The notes below the pieces were generated by a model that was not told the DNA's origin, did not search any database, and worked only from the letters and a program-made list of their open reading frames with translations. From NCBI GenBank assembly GCA_038501195.1, contig JBBPUQ010000010.1, forward strand, positions 1,381,501 through 1,445,500: DNA of 64,000 nt. Reading direction: 5' to 3'. Made by a program: the position numbers and the translations under genes. The stretch is from Nemania diffusa (taxonomy: Eukaryota > Ascomycota > Sordariomycetes > Xylariales > Xylariaceae). Shown in pieces: positions 46,891 through 58,702 of this stretch (the stretch's first letter is position 1; every line of letters starts with the position of its first letter).

Positions 46891-47832
46891 ATGCTGTCAA
46901 GATCACTGGTGGCGCTGGTAGCGTCGGCATCGAGTGCCCTAGCGGCCACGCCCGACGGCTTCGAGCCGGGAAGCCAAGAGGATCTTCTGGTCTCGTTCAA
47001 CAACATCGCGGCGCTCAATGGTGCAGTAGTCGCAAAAGAGGGTAAGTGACGGGATCGGGCGAGAGAGAGAGATCGTGTGTGAGCTGTAACTAAGGAGCGA
47101 GTTAGTCACACAAACGGCACCCACGATTGCGACGCAGAGCCAGCTTAACGGGACCTCGTTCGCGGTTCTGATGATCGATATTGACATTCCGACCGACAGC
47201 CCACCCGCAACTAATACACTGCTTCATTGGTTGCAGACGGGCCTCACGCAAAGTTCGTCGGCTATTACTCTGAACACCACGGCGGGCTCTCAGACTGCCT
47301 ACGTGCTTTCGGTATCGGGAGATGAGGCCGCTGTTGCCCCATACCTAGGACCAGCACCACCTGCTAGGATTCCATTGTCTCATCGATAGTAAGTAATCTT
47401 CAGACATGTTTTCTTGCTTCCCTCGTTTTCGAGAATCGAGGGCTTCCGAAGAACTTTATAGATCATGCCTAGATAGCATTCACTAACACACAGTTCCACA
47501 GCACTCAAATTGTGCTCGACACGTCAGATGTGACAGACGACGAGTTAGACGTTCTCACGACGGCGGCGGCGACTCGGCTAGGTTTCGATGCGGAAACTGT
47601 TTTGACGTCGGCTGGACTGGCGGACAAAGTCCTCGCGGGGAACTACTTCAACGTGACGAACCCTGGCCCTGTAGCAGCAACAAACACAACGACAACAAAC
47701 TCGACAACGGGCGGTGGCGGTTCCGGAAGCACATCGTCGCCAAGTCCTATCTCGGCCGCCACAGTCTCGCAGCGAGCAAGCGGGTTGCTGATTGGTATCA
47801 TGATGGTTGGTGTTGCATTCTTCGCCCTATAA
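46891..47832 (+). CDS. Secreted GPI-anchored PEBP-like protein
   Basis: Three exons: 46891-47041, 47106-47388 and 47502-47832, giving 254 residues. Intron 1 has GTAACTAA and intron 2 CACTAAC branch sites. Residues 1-18 are a signal peptide (MLSRSLVALVASASSALA). The middle follows the phosphatidylethanolamine-binding-protein pattern: VLMIDIDIPTD, LLHWLQTGL, then YLGPAPPARIPLSHRYTQIV, where the last piece is completed across intron 2. The C-terminus has a Thr/Asn/Gly/Ser-rich stalk with N-glycosylation sites and ends in a hydrophobic tail (GLLIGIMMVGVAFFAL). This fits GPI anchoring to membrane or wall. PEBP proteins bind lipids or inhibit proteases. The role of the secreted fungal type is not known to me. 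Confidence 0.85.
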
Positions 47833-49697
47833 TGTATTCCACGGTCTTTGCGACTCGGAAGTGTCCTCACTCCATACTTAGAACTAAGTCAATATGGCCC
47901 TCGGGCTCTTCCTCTGAGGATTTCAGGATCCTTGAGTGGAATAGTCGGCGATAGGTATTATTTGAAAGTACTCACTCCAGAATTGAAGCAAAACTTAGGT
48001 CACAAGACTCACGATGCAATCTCGATGTGACAAGTATTAATTTCGCGTAGGCCCCTAGTTCGGAGAAACCCCAGAAACTGGAAACTGGAATACCGATAAG
48101 AACAAAGACCTGCTGGGGTTCAATTGGGGTTCGGTGTCTCGGAAACCTTAGATGCTAAATGATATCGTCATCGACTTGCGCTCCACATAACATTCCAACT
48201 GATGGTACGACAGCCCCAATTCTTCCAGGCCCGCGGCGCGCGTCGGACGGGAGAAAGAGATATTTCGCGTCTTAAGATGACCCCTCACGCACCTTCACCC
48301 TAAAATTACTCCAGACTGCTTGGCATATGCAGCCTTCCCGTAGCAGCCCCGATGAGTAACACCGATAGCACTCGGCTTAAGATTCTCTCCAGGGAGGACA
48401 ATCGTGTATTTGCGTCTATACTTAGCTCGGGGTAGGCGATGCTAAGGAAGCAAGATGGGGCAGCAGGAGGAATATGCGTAAGTCCAATGCGCTACGTACC
48501 AACAACGACAATGGGGCGGGTCAGATGGTCTATGTAGTGGCGTATGATGCGAGACATTCTGGTGTGCAAAGCTTTCCCCGCAAAGACATCGATCATCTCC
48601 ACTTCACCGACAGCCGAAAATATCTTTTTTGGATGAACCGTCGTTCTGTTGTGTCGCTCTGCGTTGGAGAAGTAAGCGAATGCACAGTAGACGTTGCACG
48701 GTAACCTCCCTTACTTACTAGATGGGAGATATGAGACAGGGACCGGTCTAGTCAAATCTGAGTAAGTCGTCCGGACGAGCGCATCTGACCGGACCATTGG
48801 ACAAAGCACTGTACGCCCATGACCAGACACCGAGCCATCCCCGAGGCCTGCCCGGCGCGGGGCCGAAGGGGCTCTGAAAGACCCAATGGACTCCCATATG
48901 GCTCCAAAGTATACACTACAGCGAGACGGCAATGCGGTTCCAAGCGCGCACTCGCGGCTCTGAGCCCACTGGCCTAGGGGAATAACCTCCTGAGGGCCTC
49001 CTGCGATGTAGGTAATCTACATACGACTGCGGGGCAGATTTGGGCTATTTTCCCTCACGACGCGAATCGTTTACGAATAGTTTCCTAATTCTTTCCCCTA
49101 GGCTACTACTACTACTGTTCCGGTCTCCCACATAGCCGCGTTCCTACGCACCCACTGCATATTATACCTAGGTAGATTGCAGATTGCAGCTTGCAGCTTA
49201 CAAACTTGTAGTCAAGAGAAAGATATCGGGCAAATAGGGGGCAACCCATCAGCCGCAGGTGACCGGCGAGTCTATCTACTGTATAGCTGATATTACCCAT
49301 TACCCATTACCCGATCCCGACACTGCGATAGGTAGTTGTTACCCCTCAATCGATCGCTGGCCGGACCTGTCTTGGTGCGTGGTATCTAGTGCCGGGCCGT
49401 CTGTCTGTGTGTCTCAAGGGCCCTGTTCCACTCGAATGGGACGGCCGCTTTCTTTTGTTCGTGCTTCGATCGTAGTGCCCCTCGTCGACCATAAATGGCA
49501 CGTCTCTCCCCTCCACTAGGATGTCTTCGCTTGTTCTCACCTTCTCCTGTCTCACTGGTACCGAGTCCTTCTATTGCTCCTCTCACGACGCCTTTGTTCA
49601 CCTACAAATCCCTTAGAAGGTTCTTGGGATCGGTTGTAACTCGTACTCTACACGCCTCCTCTAGTTTCTTGGTCAACAATCGACCTCGATAGTCAAA
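47833..49697. other. Intergenic, no gene seen
   Basis: Short frames only. A run of TTACCCA/ATTACCC units lies near 49290-49312 and a GCAG/TTGCAGATT repeat near 49175-49200. A pyrimidine-rich leader precedes the formate dehydrogenase ATG. Confidence 0.5.
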
Positions 49698-51548
49698 ATG
49701 GTATTCTTCGCCCGCTCCCTTCCCCTTTGCACTCGTCCCGTCTCAAGGGCACTCCCCAGAGCACCAACAGCTCGCTTTTCTAGCCATGCTCGTCCAGCTG
49801 CGTCCCTGCGAGGTCTGACCTCGGGCGCGGCTTTGGCATCTAAGAGCAGTGCCTCCAAACTATTTACCCCTCCGTCCCCGGGAGCTCCCGCCTCGACCCG
49901 TTTGCTGACGACAAAACGTGAAAAGGTGAAAGTACTGGCTGTCTTATACGACGGTGGAGAGCACGCCAAACAGGTATGTGGAATCTCTCGAAACACCTTC
50001 TCTTCTCTTTACCCGCCTCGGGAACGGTCGACCCCAGATTCCCTCCCAACTCTGGGCTTCCCAACCTATCCTCCTGCAGCTCCCCATCTGCAATGTGGAC
50101 ATCCAGCCAATGACGGAGGTTCTTGGCGTTGGTGTTCCGATGCATGTGGCGCCTAGCTTTGGAGGAAGCATCACACACGATGAGTGTGTGTGGAGAAACC
50201 GGGACTACGTCACATCACTAAGCTCCCCGCCCGCAAACTACGCGCAACGTTTGATGAATATCGACTAATGTGAATCCCTTCTCCTCGATTACAGCAACCG
50301 GCCCTGCTAGGCACAACCGAGAATGAGCTTGGGATCCGCGAGTGGTTAGAAGAACAAGGTCACACGCTCGTGACCACGTCCGACAAGGAGGGCGAGGACT
50401 CTACCTTCGACAAGGAGCTCGAGGATGCTGAAATCATCATCACGACGCCGTACGTATACCCCAGATTTCTTGGCACTGCACGCTAGAAGCAGAAGCAGAA
50501 GTATCATGCCGGGGGGGAGAACCACTGTGGGCTGATAATTGGTAGATTCCACCCTGGTTACCTCACAGCTGAACGTCTGGCCAAGGCCAAGCACCTCAAG
50601 CTCGCCATCACCGCTGGCATCGGCTCGGACCACGTAGATCTCAACGCCGCCAACGAGACCAATGGCGGCGTCATCGTCGCCGAGGTCACGGGCTCCAACG
50701 TCGTGTCCGTCGCGGAGCACGTCGTCATGACCATCCTCGTGCTGGTGCGCAACTTCGTGCCCGCCCACGAGCAGATCCAGGCCGGCGAGTGGGACGTCGC
50801 CGGCGCGGCCAAGAACGAGTACGACCTCGAGGGCAAGGTCGTCGGTACCGTCGCCGTCGGCCGCATCGGCGAGCGCGTCCTGCGCCGCCTCAAGCCCTTC
50901 GACTGCAAGGAGCTGCTGTACTTCGACTACCAGCCCCTGAAGCCCGAGGTCGAGAAGGAGATCGGCTGCCGCCGCGTCGAGAGCCTCGAGGAGATGCTGG
51001 CGCAGTGCGACGTCGTCACCATCAACTGCCCCCTGCACGAGAAGACCCGCGGCCTGTTCAACAAGGACCTCATCGCCAAGATGAAGCCCGGTAAGTCACC
51101 TGCTTTTGCGCCTCAAACCACCTAGGCCCACGCCCTTTCTCCATATCGGTAGGCGAGTGAGAGCAGCGATCTGTTACTAACGTCCCCTGCTCTTCCAGGC
51201 TCATGGCTCGTGAACACGGCGCGCGGCGCCATCGTCGTCAAGGAGGACGTGGCCGAGGCGCTGAAGACGGGCCACCTGCGCGGCTACGGCGGCGACGTGT
51301 GGTTCCCGCAGCCCGCGCCCGAGGACCACCCGCTGCGCTACGCCAAGAACCCCTGGGGCGGCGGCAACGCCATGGTGCCGCACATGTCGGGCACCTCGCT
51401 CGACGCGCAGAAGCGCTACGCCGACGGCACCAAGGCCATCCTCACCAGCTACCTCAGCGGCGAGCACGACTACCGGCCCGAGGACCTCATCGTCAAGGAC
51501 GGCGACTACGTAACGAAGGCGTACGGCCAGCGCACCAAGGCCACCTAA
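49698..51548 (+). CDS. fdh: NAD-dependent formate dehydrogenase
   Basis: Four exons: 49698-49973, 50295-50449, 50546-51090 and 51199-51548, giving 441 residues. It oxidises formate to CO2 with NAD+. The body has the family marks [41 protein letters not shown] (NAD binding), NTARGAIV (catalytic Arg), [10 protein letters not shown] (Gln) and [12 protein letters not shown] (catalytic His). The glycine loop reads AVGRIG, as in other filamentous fungi, rather than GAGRIG. Residues 1-75 are Arg, Ser and Ala rich with almost no acidic residues, and look like a mitochondrial presequence ending near [10 protein letters not shown]. The catalytic core begins [11 protein letters not shown]. The first intron (321 nt) is unusually long for this window. 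Coding GC is high in exons 3 and 4. Confidence 0.96.
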
Positions 51549-52336
51549 TTGTTAATGGAGCGGAATAGAAAGCGGTCGTGTCGGGTTTTTCTTTTTCTTC
51601 CGTCTGTCTGATAGAGGCCGAGAGAGAGAGAGAGACGGGCGCATGAGCTACTCTTTTTTTATGATCATGATGTATATTGAACTTCGGATGAGCAGGAGCA
51701 GGATATCCCCCTTTCGATGCGTAGGCTCGACATCATCGTTTTACGTTGAGGATATCCAGTCACTATTAGCGTAGTAGCGTTATAGCGCCAGCTTAGATAT
51801 TTTGACACAATGAATAAGAAAACAAATCAAAAGAACAGAACTCTTACCATAATTCTAGATTTATCACAGTCATACAATAGTTGCTTTGTTTTACTGCCTC
51901 ATAACACGAATTTTGAAAAAGACACCATCTATCCCGGAGGGAAATACACTAATTAATTTTGACTAAATTCAACACTTCCATGTACATGTTATGGAATTTA
52001 AAGAACATTACAAGTCACACAAGTAAAGAATTCTCCAGCTTTGCTAGAACTGATTGGCCCTGTGATATCAGTGTTGTGAGAAGGCGGACAAAATATCTTA
52101 AGCACACGGCGCCTAGTCTTTATCTTCATACACCAGCCTACGACCAGCTTGCTTGGCACTCGAGGTTCGGATGTGAACAATATGAACTATATTCAGAGAA
52201 GCTGATCGGGCTTAACTAAAGTTTCTGCAATTACCAAGTAGCTAATAAACACAACGATAAGTGCCAAATAGATGATAATAGATATAAATTTTATTGGTTC
52301 AGAGCTACATAGATAGCTGAGATCCAGATCGCTTAT

Positions 52337-52362
52337 GAGCCAATGTGTTGAGCCAATGTGTT
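52337..52362. repeat. 13 bp direct tandem duplication
   Basis: GAGCCAATGTGTT occurs twice without a gap. It lies about 520 bp upstream of the metallothionein start. Confidence 0.85.
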
Positions 52363-52680
52363 GTCTCAAGTAGTGACCTCTTTTGTGTCTGACAATTCAA
52401 TTAACTCTTTATTACCTAATATATAAAGACCAGGGCTATTTAGTCAGCACCCCTTCGATTATTTGACGTCATAAGTGTTTATTATATGACATAGCTATGA
52501 CCTCGCATGCCCGTCATATGCGACACATAACTGTCTAGGCTGTTTTAGCACGGAAACGTTTACGACAACCCTAGTATCGTCGCCATCTGAGTTTAGGCGT
52601 TAAGCAAAACGGAGACAAAGAGAAGAGAGAGAGTTGGGGGGTTGGTTAAGTAGCCGTATAAATGAAGAGATGGGTAGGAC

Positions 52681-52688
52681 TATAAATA
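52681..52688 (+). promoter_or_regulatory. TATA box of the metallothionein gene
   Basis: TATAAATA lies about 200 bp before the ATG at 52883. A second TATAAAT is at about 52658. A TATA box suits a strongly induced gene such as a metallothionein. The distance implies a 5' leader of roughly 150 nt. Confidence 0.5.
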
Positions 52689-52882
52689 CCTGCCTCCGGG
52701 ATGGAGGACCTTGCTGGTCAACCATTTCGACCTTCTTTCCTCTTTCGATCGCCACCGACCAATCAGAGGACGTCAATCTTGCAACATATTAAATCAAAGT
52801 GTGAGCACTAGATGATACCACACTCCATTGAGTTGTTGTGCTAATGAAGAAGAGTAGAAGCTCGAAACAACAAACAGCCACC

Positions 52883-53085
52883 ATGGCATGCAACTGCAGC
52901 ACCGAAGCTGGATCCTGCAGCTGTGCCACTTCAGGCACCTGCAAATGCGGAGAGAGCTGCGGATGCTCTAACTGCCCTGTGAGTATATTTCAAAGTCGCA
53001 TAATCCTATTTCTAGCTCCCAGACGGGCCGCTGTCTGTCTGCGTGGATTGAATCGCCGTGGCTAATGTTTGAGTAGAAGAAATAG
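52883..53085 (+). CDS. Small cysteine-rich metallothionein
   Basis: Two exons: 52883-52978 and 53077-53085, giving 34 residues. Nine are cysteine, at positions 3, 5, 12, 14, 20, 22, 26, 28 and 31, arranged as C-x-C pairs with a final lone Cys. It binds copper or zinc and protects the cell from metal excess. Length and pattern match the short fungal metallothioneins such as the 26-residue copper protein of Neurospora. The second exon is only 9 nt (Lys, Lys, stop). It is supported by a GTGAGT donor right after Pro32 and a GCTAAT branch site before the TAG acceptor. Without splicing, the frame runs on for about 29 unrelated residues. The ATG context ACCATGG is strong. Confidence 0.9.
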
Positions 53086-53506
53086 GCGGTAGTAGCCGAG
53101 TACAAGCTCTTATCACCTGTATGTGATGGCGCTTTTTCCGTTGTAACATAGGTAGCTCAGGTATGGGCGGCGTCAAGGCTTAATCCCAAATTGTATAATA
53201 GTAATCAATTCGCTCAATACACATATATCATGAAGATGACATTTCACATGAGAACATCGTAAAACTTCAGGCCAATACAAAAGAGCTACGAATAGCACTT
53301 AGACAGAGACCTTCCAAATTGACATATAGTCGTCACATTTCCTGTCTAATCAGTTGCTTATAGGACACAATGACCAAGACCAAGCCCGAAGCACAGTATA
53401 AACTGCCTTGAATCCATATATACAACACGGAATGCGCCCAAAGCCTTTGATATGCAGCCAAAAAAACGCCTGCCCTTATGCAACGCTCGTTCCCGGCCAT
53501 TCATTA
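53086..53506. other. Intergenic between convergent genes
   Basis: This 420 bp holds the 3' ends of the metallothionein (+) and Tof1 (-) genes. Nothing else is visible. Confidence 0.5.
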
Positions 53507-56500
53507 TTACTCTTCGTCGCTACTATCTATGACGAACCCTGCCTTAGCCCTCGGTCGCCGCCGCTGAGTTGGCCGGGATATAGGGGCGTCCTCATCTGCA
53601 TCTTCCATGACGTGGTCTTCACCCGGGTCCCCCGGAGGCGCCGGTGAATCCGGGGCTTTAGACACTCGTCTCCGCTTATTGCTTGATACCGAGCCGGCCC
53701 GTGAGCCCGACGAGAGGGGTGTATCATCCGCCCCGGGCTTCTCGACGTCTTCCTCACCGTCGCCATCAGCTACGGGCCCTCTGCTATTTGGTGTTCTTGA
53801 CACCGAAGTCTGTGTCATGATTAAATCATCATCATCATCATCGCTGTCGTCCGAGGCAAGAGTCTCGGCCTTTCGCTTCTCGGCTGTTGTAGGTGGGGTA
53901 TGATCCGTAGCATTGTTAGCGGCGATAAGCGCGACGACTTTCTGTTTCTGTCGTATCCGCTCCTCATTAGCATAGAATTCGGTCCATCGCTCATCGTTAT
54001 CTGACTCGTCATCACTCGCATGCACGAAGAGTTCACTCTTGAAGCGTTTCGCCTTCGCTCTCTCGCGTTCCTGGCGAATACGCTCCTTCTCTTCCAGTTG
54101 GTCCTCAGTCAGCGGCTCAGCGTCGCTGCGACGGCGGCGGCGTCTTGTCTTCTTGGGCCTGTCTAGGAAATCATCTGCAGCCTTTCGATTGGTGGGTCCG
54201 CCAGCGGGAAACAAGATATCGTCATCATCATCGATACCTTCTTCATCATCGTCGAATACCGCCTTCTTTCGTGGGGCTGTTTTGCGTCGGAGTTGGTCTT
54301 GAGCTAATCCGCCTTCGAAAGTAGGTGGATCAAATTCTGCCTTATTGATCAGATCAAGTGAGTCCTGCAATTGTTCCGACGACAAAGGCGCCGGAACTAC
54401 CCAGGAGGATTCAGGAGTCTCATCTAATGTGGGGGCAAGCCGCTCAAAGCCAACTAGCTTCATGAGTAGTCTAAGGTGGGAATTTTTAAATATGGCGGTA
54501 CGTCTTGAATCATCATCAGGTCGAATAGCTAGAGAGTGTTAGTCAAGGTAAAAAAATAAAGACATACGACACAGCAACTTACAAACCAATGGCGCTTCTC
54601 TTGTTGCCACCTCTTCCTCGGGACGCTCCGTGGTCTCCAACGACTCAACGGATGATATAGCTTTCTCTGCGCCCTCCCACGCCTTCCTCTCGTCAATTGC
54701 ATTTACTAACTGGTCCTTAACCCATTTAATATGATGAGCGAGGTTTTTATCAAGCAAAACGCCCACGGCAATAGCGATCTGCTGGTCTCTCTCCACAATG
54801 TGCCGGAACTCGAGCTCCGCACCGGGTCTAGATTGCGTTGTTGAGAGTGTCTGTTTTTCGTAACCAAACTCTAAGTAGTGAGCGGTTGCAGCAATCTTCG
54901 AGAATAGCAGCTCGATAATCAACTGCGGACGGTCCTCGATTTTCCGAATACATTTCCGTAGTATTTGTTTCACCAGCTCTTCCCACTCTTTAAACGTGCT
55001 ACAGTTTTTGTCTAAGGGTTCTTGCCCCTTGATCATGCTGTAAAACAGCTGAATAATGTCGACCCGAAACAGCATCACACTCATATCCTGCTTGAAAGCG
55101 ATCCGATAGAAATACCGATGTGCCCGCTTGAGTTGTGCCTCGTTTAGGTCCTGGTAATACTTGGTAAAGGCGACAAACGTATCAACCACGCCCTGAGGAA
55201 TGAAGCGGTTGGCGAATCGAGTGAAATCAAACTTCCGTTCTCGTGATGTCCGTTCAGCGCTTGCCTCATCATTTTCCGACTCATCCTGTTCTGCTATCGG
55301 GTTATCCTCGTCCTCCCCAGCAGCTTTCGCGGCCTTTTTCTTTGTTCGTACTCGGTGGCGCGATCGGACTTGCATATCCACATTCTGCTTTGAATAGGCC
55401 TCAAGGACACGAAGATAGGTATGTGTTAACTCGGTACAGGCATCGAGGTATTCAAATCCTTGATCTTTATAAATCTTGGCGATGTTGGCCACGCGGTCAT
55501 GCGTCTCTTCTTCGTAGAATATACGACTTAATGTATTTTCTGCGATTTCCTCGTCTTCTTCGTGACCGGACTCGAGCATTTCTTGGACGGTCAATAGAAT
55601 CTGAGTGAAACATCTCATTGTAGCGCATAACTCTTGCCAACGTTTGCTTTCCATTGCATCTGCCATCGCCCGGTTCAAGGTGATGAACATCTGCTGATTG
55701 AGCACACCAGCTACTAGGTTGAAGCTTCCTACATCAGCAGCACTTTTCGATTGGGAATTTTTGTCCGCCTTCTTTCTAGCTCTTTCTGCTTCTAGAAACC
55801 ATGCTACTAAGTAAAAGAACTGGCGCGAATGGTATTGGAAGACATAATCCTTCTGCTCGTCTAACTTTTTTCGCATGTGTTGAAAAAGTGGATTGAAACC
55901 GGAGTCTAGGAACTCTTCCACGAAGCCTTTGAGTTGTTCCCGAGCTCGGACGTTTAGTGACACGGGAGGACCAAGATCCCTGGGTTCCATTTCTTCCTTT
56001 GCTGGTCTCCGAGGCGGTCGGAAGACCTTACTGTTGTCCATTTTCTGTTGTCGGGTGGCGGCATCCAATAATGCATCTTGCCCGGTGATAGTGGATATTT
56101 TGCCATCGCCACGATCCACCCAGATCATGGTTCCCCATCGATTATGCCGAGAGGGGGCCTTGCGGTTGTATGGCCTATGCATAGCTGCTTCTTTGTTCAT
56201 CATAGCTGTAAGCTCGTTTGCTCTCGTCTTGCCTAACTGCTTCTCATCCATAAACAACTTGGAAACATCGACCCGCTTCACGAGATGGAAAATGATCTCC
56301 ATCAGTATAACACCTTCCTGGTTGAAATCCTCGCCCATGTTGGACGCGATGGTTAGGATGGTGATGAGGATGTCTTGGTAGGAAAATGCATCGATTACGG
56401 CGGACCGAGAGATTTGAGACTCGTCACCGTCATACTTGACACCGGGCGGGGGGGATATCATAGCGATATTCCGTAAAAATAGGAGGGCAAGCTTTATGAT

Positions 56501-57104
56501 GCCCTCGTCACGAGCACTCCGATCTCCCCGAGAGAGTGCCATGGATGGCAACGCGACCCGGACGGCAGTATGCAATATCTGGGCGGCATCGTAGTTGATG
56601 ATAGCTCTCTTGTAACCAAGCTGCGCGATTTGGAGCACGGGAAGGTGCCTGTGGTGGTTAATGGTCATCTGTTCGAGGTCGCGTTCCAACGGCCAGGTCA
56701 GGGGAACCATGATCTCGAAACAGGCGAGGGCGGCTCGAGCCTTGGTCTTGTTGTCGGTGGCATTCTCGGGCCAAGTGGCAAGTATGTGTAGTAAGTCTCC
56801 ATCAATCAGGTTCGCTTCGGCTAGGCATCGTGCAGCGTCCATGCGGTTGGTCTTCTCGTCGTAAAAGCGAATCCATTTTTTGATGTCGCGCAAAACTTCG
56901 AGGGCTGAATCACCGAGCACATATCTCCCTTCGTCTTCATCATCGGCACTGAATCCACCGAGCTACAGAACGACCAAAGTCAGCTTGAAGAAAGGCATAG
57001 CAGTAGATAGACGCTGTGAAGCAACCTACAGCAGACACGAGACTGGTGATGTGTGCCCGAACTTCGGGATGGACAGTATCCGAAAACTCATCTTGGCCCT
57101 CCAT
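53507..57104 (-). CDS. tof1: Replication fork protection protein Tof1/Timeless
   Basis: Three exons on the minus strand: 57104-57030, 56962-54583 and 54528-53507, giving 1158 residues. The first exon encodes 25 residues ([14 protein letters not shown]), and the splice joins [20 protein letters not shown]. The Timeless domain follows, with [20 protein letters not shown] and the long helical body. The second splice restores [20 protein letters not shown] before [14 protein letters not shown]. The tail is acidic and basic by turns ([18 protein letters not shown]), as in other fungal Tof1/Swi1. Together with Csm3/Swi3 the protein stabilises stalled forks and supports the S-phase checkpoint. I chose the ATG at 57104 because the frame upstream has no other ATG. 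Confidence 0.93.
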
Positions 57105-57580
57105 ATCGAATTTGGCAGGCAGCGAGGAACCGACGCCTCTTGGGCGAATTGTGGGTTGAAAATCAGTCAAAGAGACTCATTAACGTAGCGGTTGTGGTTG
57201 ACTTGCTACATTCCGGTGACCTCTCTAATTAGTATAATTAGTACCTAGGTATTAGTTGCAACCCCCATGAAAATAGTAGACGCGTTTGACGCGCTGGTTG
57301 GACGGGGCGCGGGGCGCGACATGAGCTTAATTGATTTTATCTGGCTCGTGCATACAGTCTATCTGCAGTCTCGCACGGTTACCCACACTGTAAATGCCTT
57401 ACCGTAAACAGATGGGCCCACATATATCCGACGACCGAGGCTATGCGGCTATCTACTATCTACCTAAGAGGTAGTCCAGTGAGAGTCTTCAGATACTTAC
57501 TACTGTCCTCACCTCTAGGATAACATAGGTAATACTATTTCTATCGTCTATTTTTTGCTATCAGGCTTAGACAAAATAAT
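57105..57580. promoter_or_regulatory. Divergent promoter of tof1 and hydroxyacyl-CoA dehydrogenase
   Basis: 476 bp separate the two start codons, so both promoters lie here. A CCGAGG hexamer is at 57435-57440, 141 bp before the dehydrogenase ATG. It is the complement of CCTCGG, the core bound by Far/CTF1-type regulators. A single hexamer is weak evidence alone. Confidence 0.55.
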
Positions 57581-58702
57581 ATGGCGAGTGTATTGGCAAG
57601 AAGGCAAGCTTTCCAGCTTGCGAGTTGGTCAAGGAAGTTCAGTTCCAGCCCTGCTCGAAATGCAGCAGCAGAAGTGAAGCGACTCGGCGTCATTGGCGCT
57701 GGACAAATGGTAGGTTCTTGACATGTGATCTCTTATATTGAACCTCATTCTCACCATCACTGTCGCATAGGGGGTGGGAATTGCGCTGGTCGCTACTCTG
57801 AACGCCGGTGTTCCGGTAACACTGGTGGATAATTCGCAAGCTTCTTTAAAAAAGGGTTTAGCATTTGCAGGTTAGCATATACCTACCCCAGAGGATTCAA
57901 TCAATCAATGGATGAATCGACTAGTCCATCAATCAAACCGTTTCCTAGAGCGCCCACTCAATATTCTACAGATAATTACCTGGCCAAAACCGTCCTCAAA
58001 GCACGCATTACACAGGACCAAGCCGACGAGGCCCGCTCAAAATTGACGCGTACAACGTCAATTGAGGAGTTAGCCAATGTGGACTTTGTTATCGAGGCCG
58101 TGCCTGAGATCCCGGATCTTAAGTTCGATATATTCACCAAGCTCGCCCAGATCTGCCCAAAGCATGCCATTCTAGCAACAAACACGTCTTCTATCTCCAT
58201 CACCAAGATAGCCGCAGCCACGACAAAGGACCCCAACGATACCTCTGCTAGCTCTCGTGTAATTTCGACTCACTTTATGAACCCGGTGCCGGTGCAGAAG
58301 GGCGTCGAGATTATCAGCGGACTACAGACGAGTGCCGAGACCCTTGAGACTGCCGTAGAATTTTGCAAGGCCATGGGGAAAATTCCGTCGGTATCAGCCG
58401 ACTCCCCTGGTTTCATCGCTAATCGGATCCTGATGCCGTACATTAATGAAGCCGTTATCTGCTTGGAGACTGGTGTCGGCGATCGGGACTCTATCGATAA
58501 CATCATGAAGAACGGCACGAACGTTCCGATGGGACCATTACAATTGGCCGACTTCATTGGGCTCGATACATGTCTTGCTATTATGAGAGTCCTCCATCAG
58601 GAGACAGGTGACTCAAAGTACCGGCCAAGTTGCTTGTTGTCCAAAATGGTTGATGCCGGCTGGCTTGGAAAGAAGAGCGGTAAAGGATTCTACGATTACT
58701 AA
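57581..58702 (+). CDS. 3-hydroxyacyl/3-hydroxybutyryl-CoA dehydrogenase
   Basis: Three exons: 57581-57709, 57771-57870 and 57972-58702, giving 319 residues. The first two exons build the NAD motif GVIGAGQMGVGIA across intron 1. Then come EAVPEIPDLKFDIF, ATNTSSISIT, the catalytic HFMNPVP, and the C-terminal domain with DSPGFIANRILMPYINEA and PLQLADFIGLDT. It oxidises 3-hydroxyacyl-CoA (probably short chain) with NAD+ in fatty-acid or butyrate breakdown. The first 35 residues (MASVLARRQAFQLASWSRKF) are basic and hydroxylated and look like a mitochondrial presequence. It diverges from tof1, and a FarA-type regulator gene lies 3.2 kb downstream. Confidence 0.93.

Larger units (their letters stand above)
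51549..52882. other. Intergenic; metallothionein promoter at right end
   Basis: No gene is supported. It includes a GA dinucleotide run near 51620 and a 13 bp direct repeat at 52337-52362. The right 200 bp form the metallothionein promoter and leader. AT-rich from about 51780 to 52500. Confidence 0.5.

Noticed and set aside
50346..51038. 230-codon open frame on the minus strand
   Set aside because: It is antisense to formate dehydrogenase exons 2-3 and reads through an intron; low-complexity Asp/Leu/Val text.
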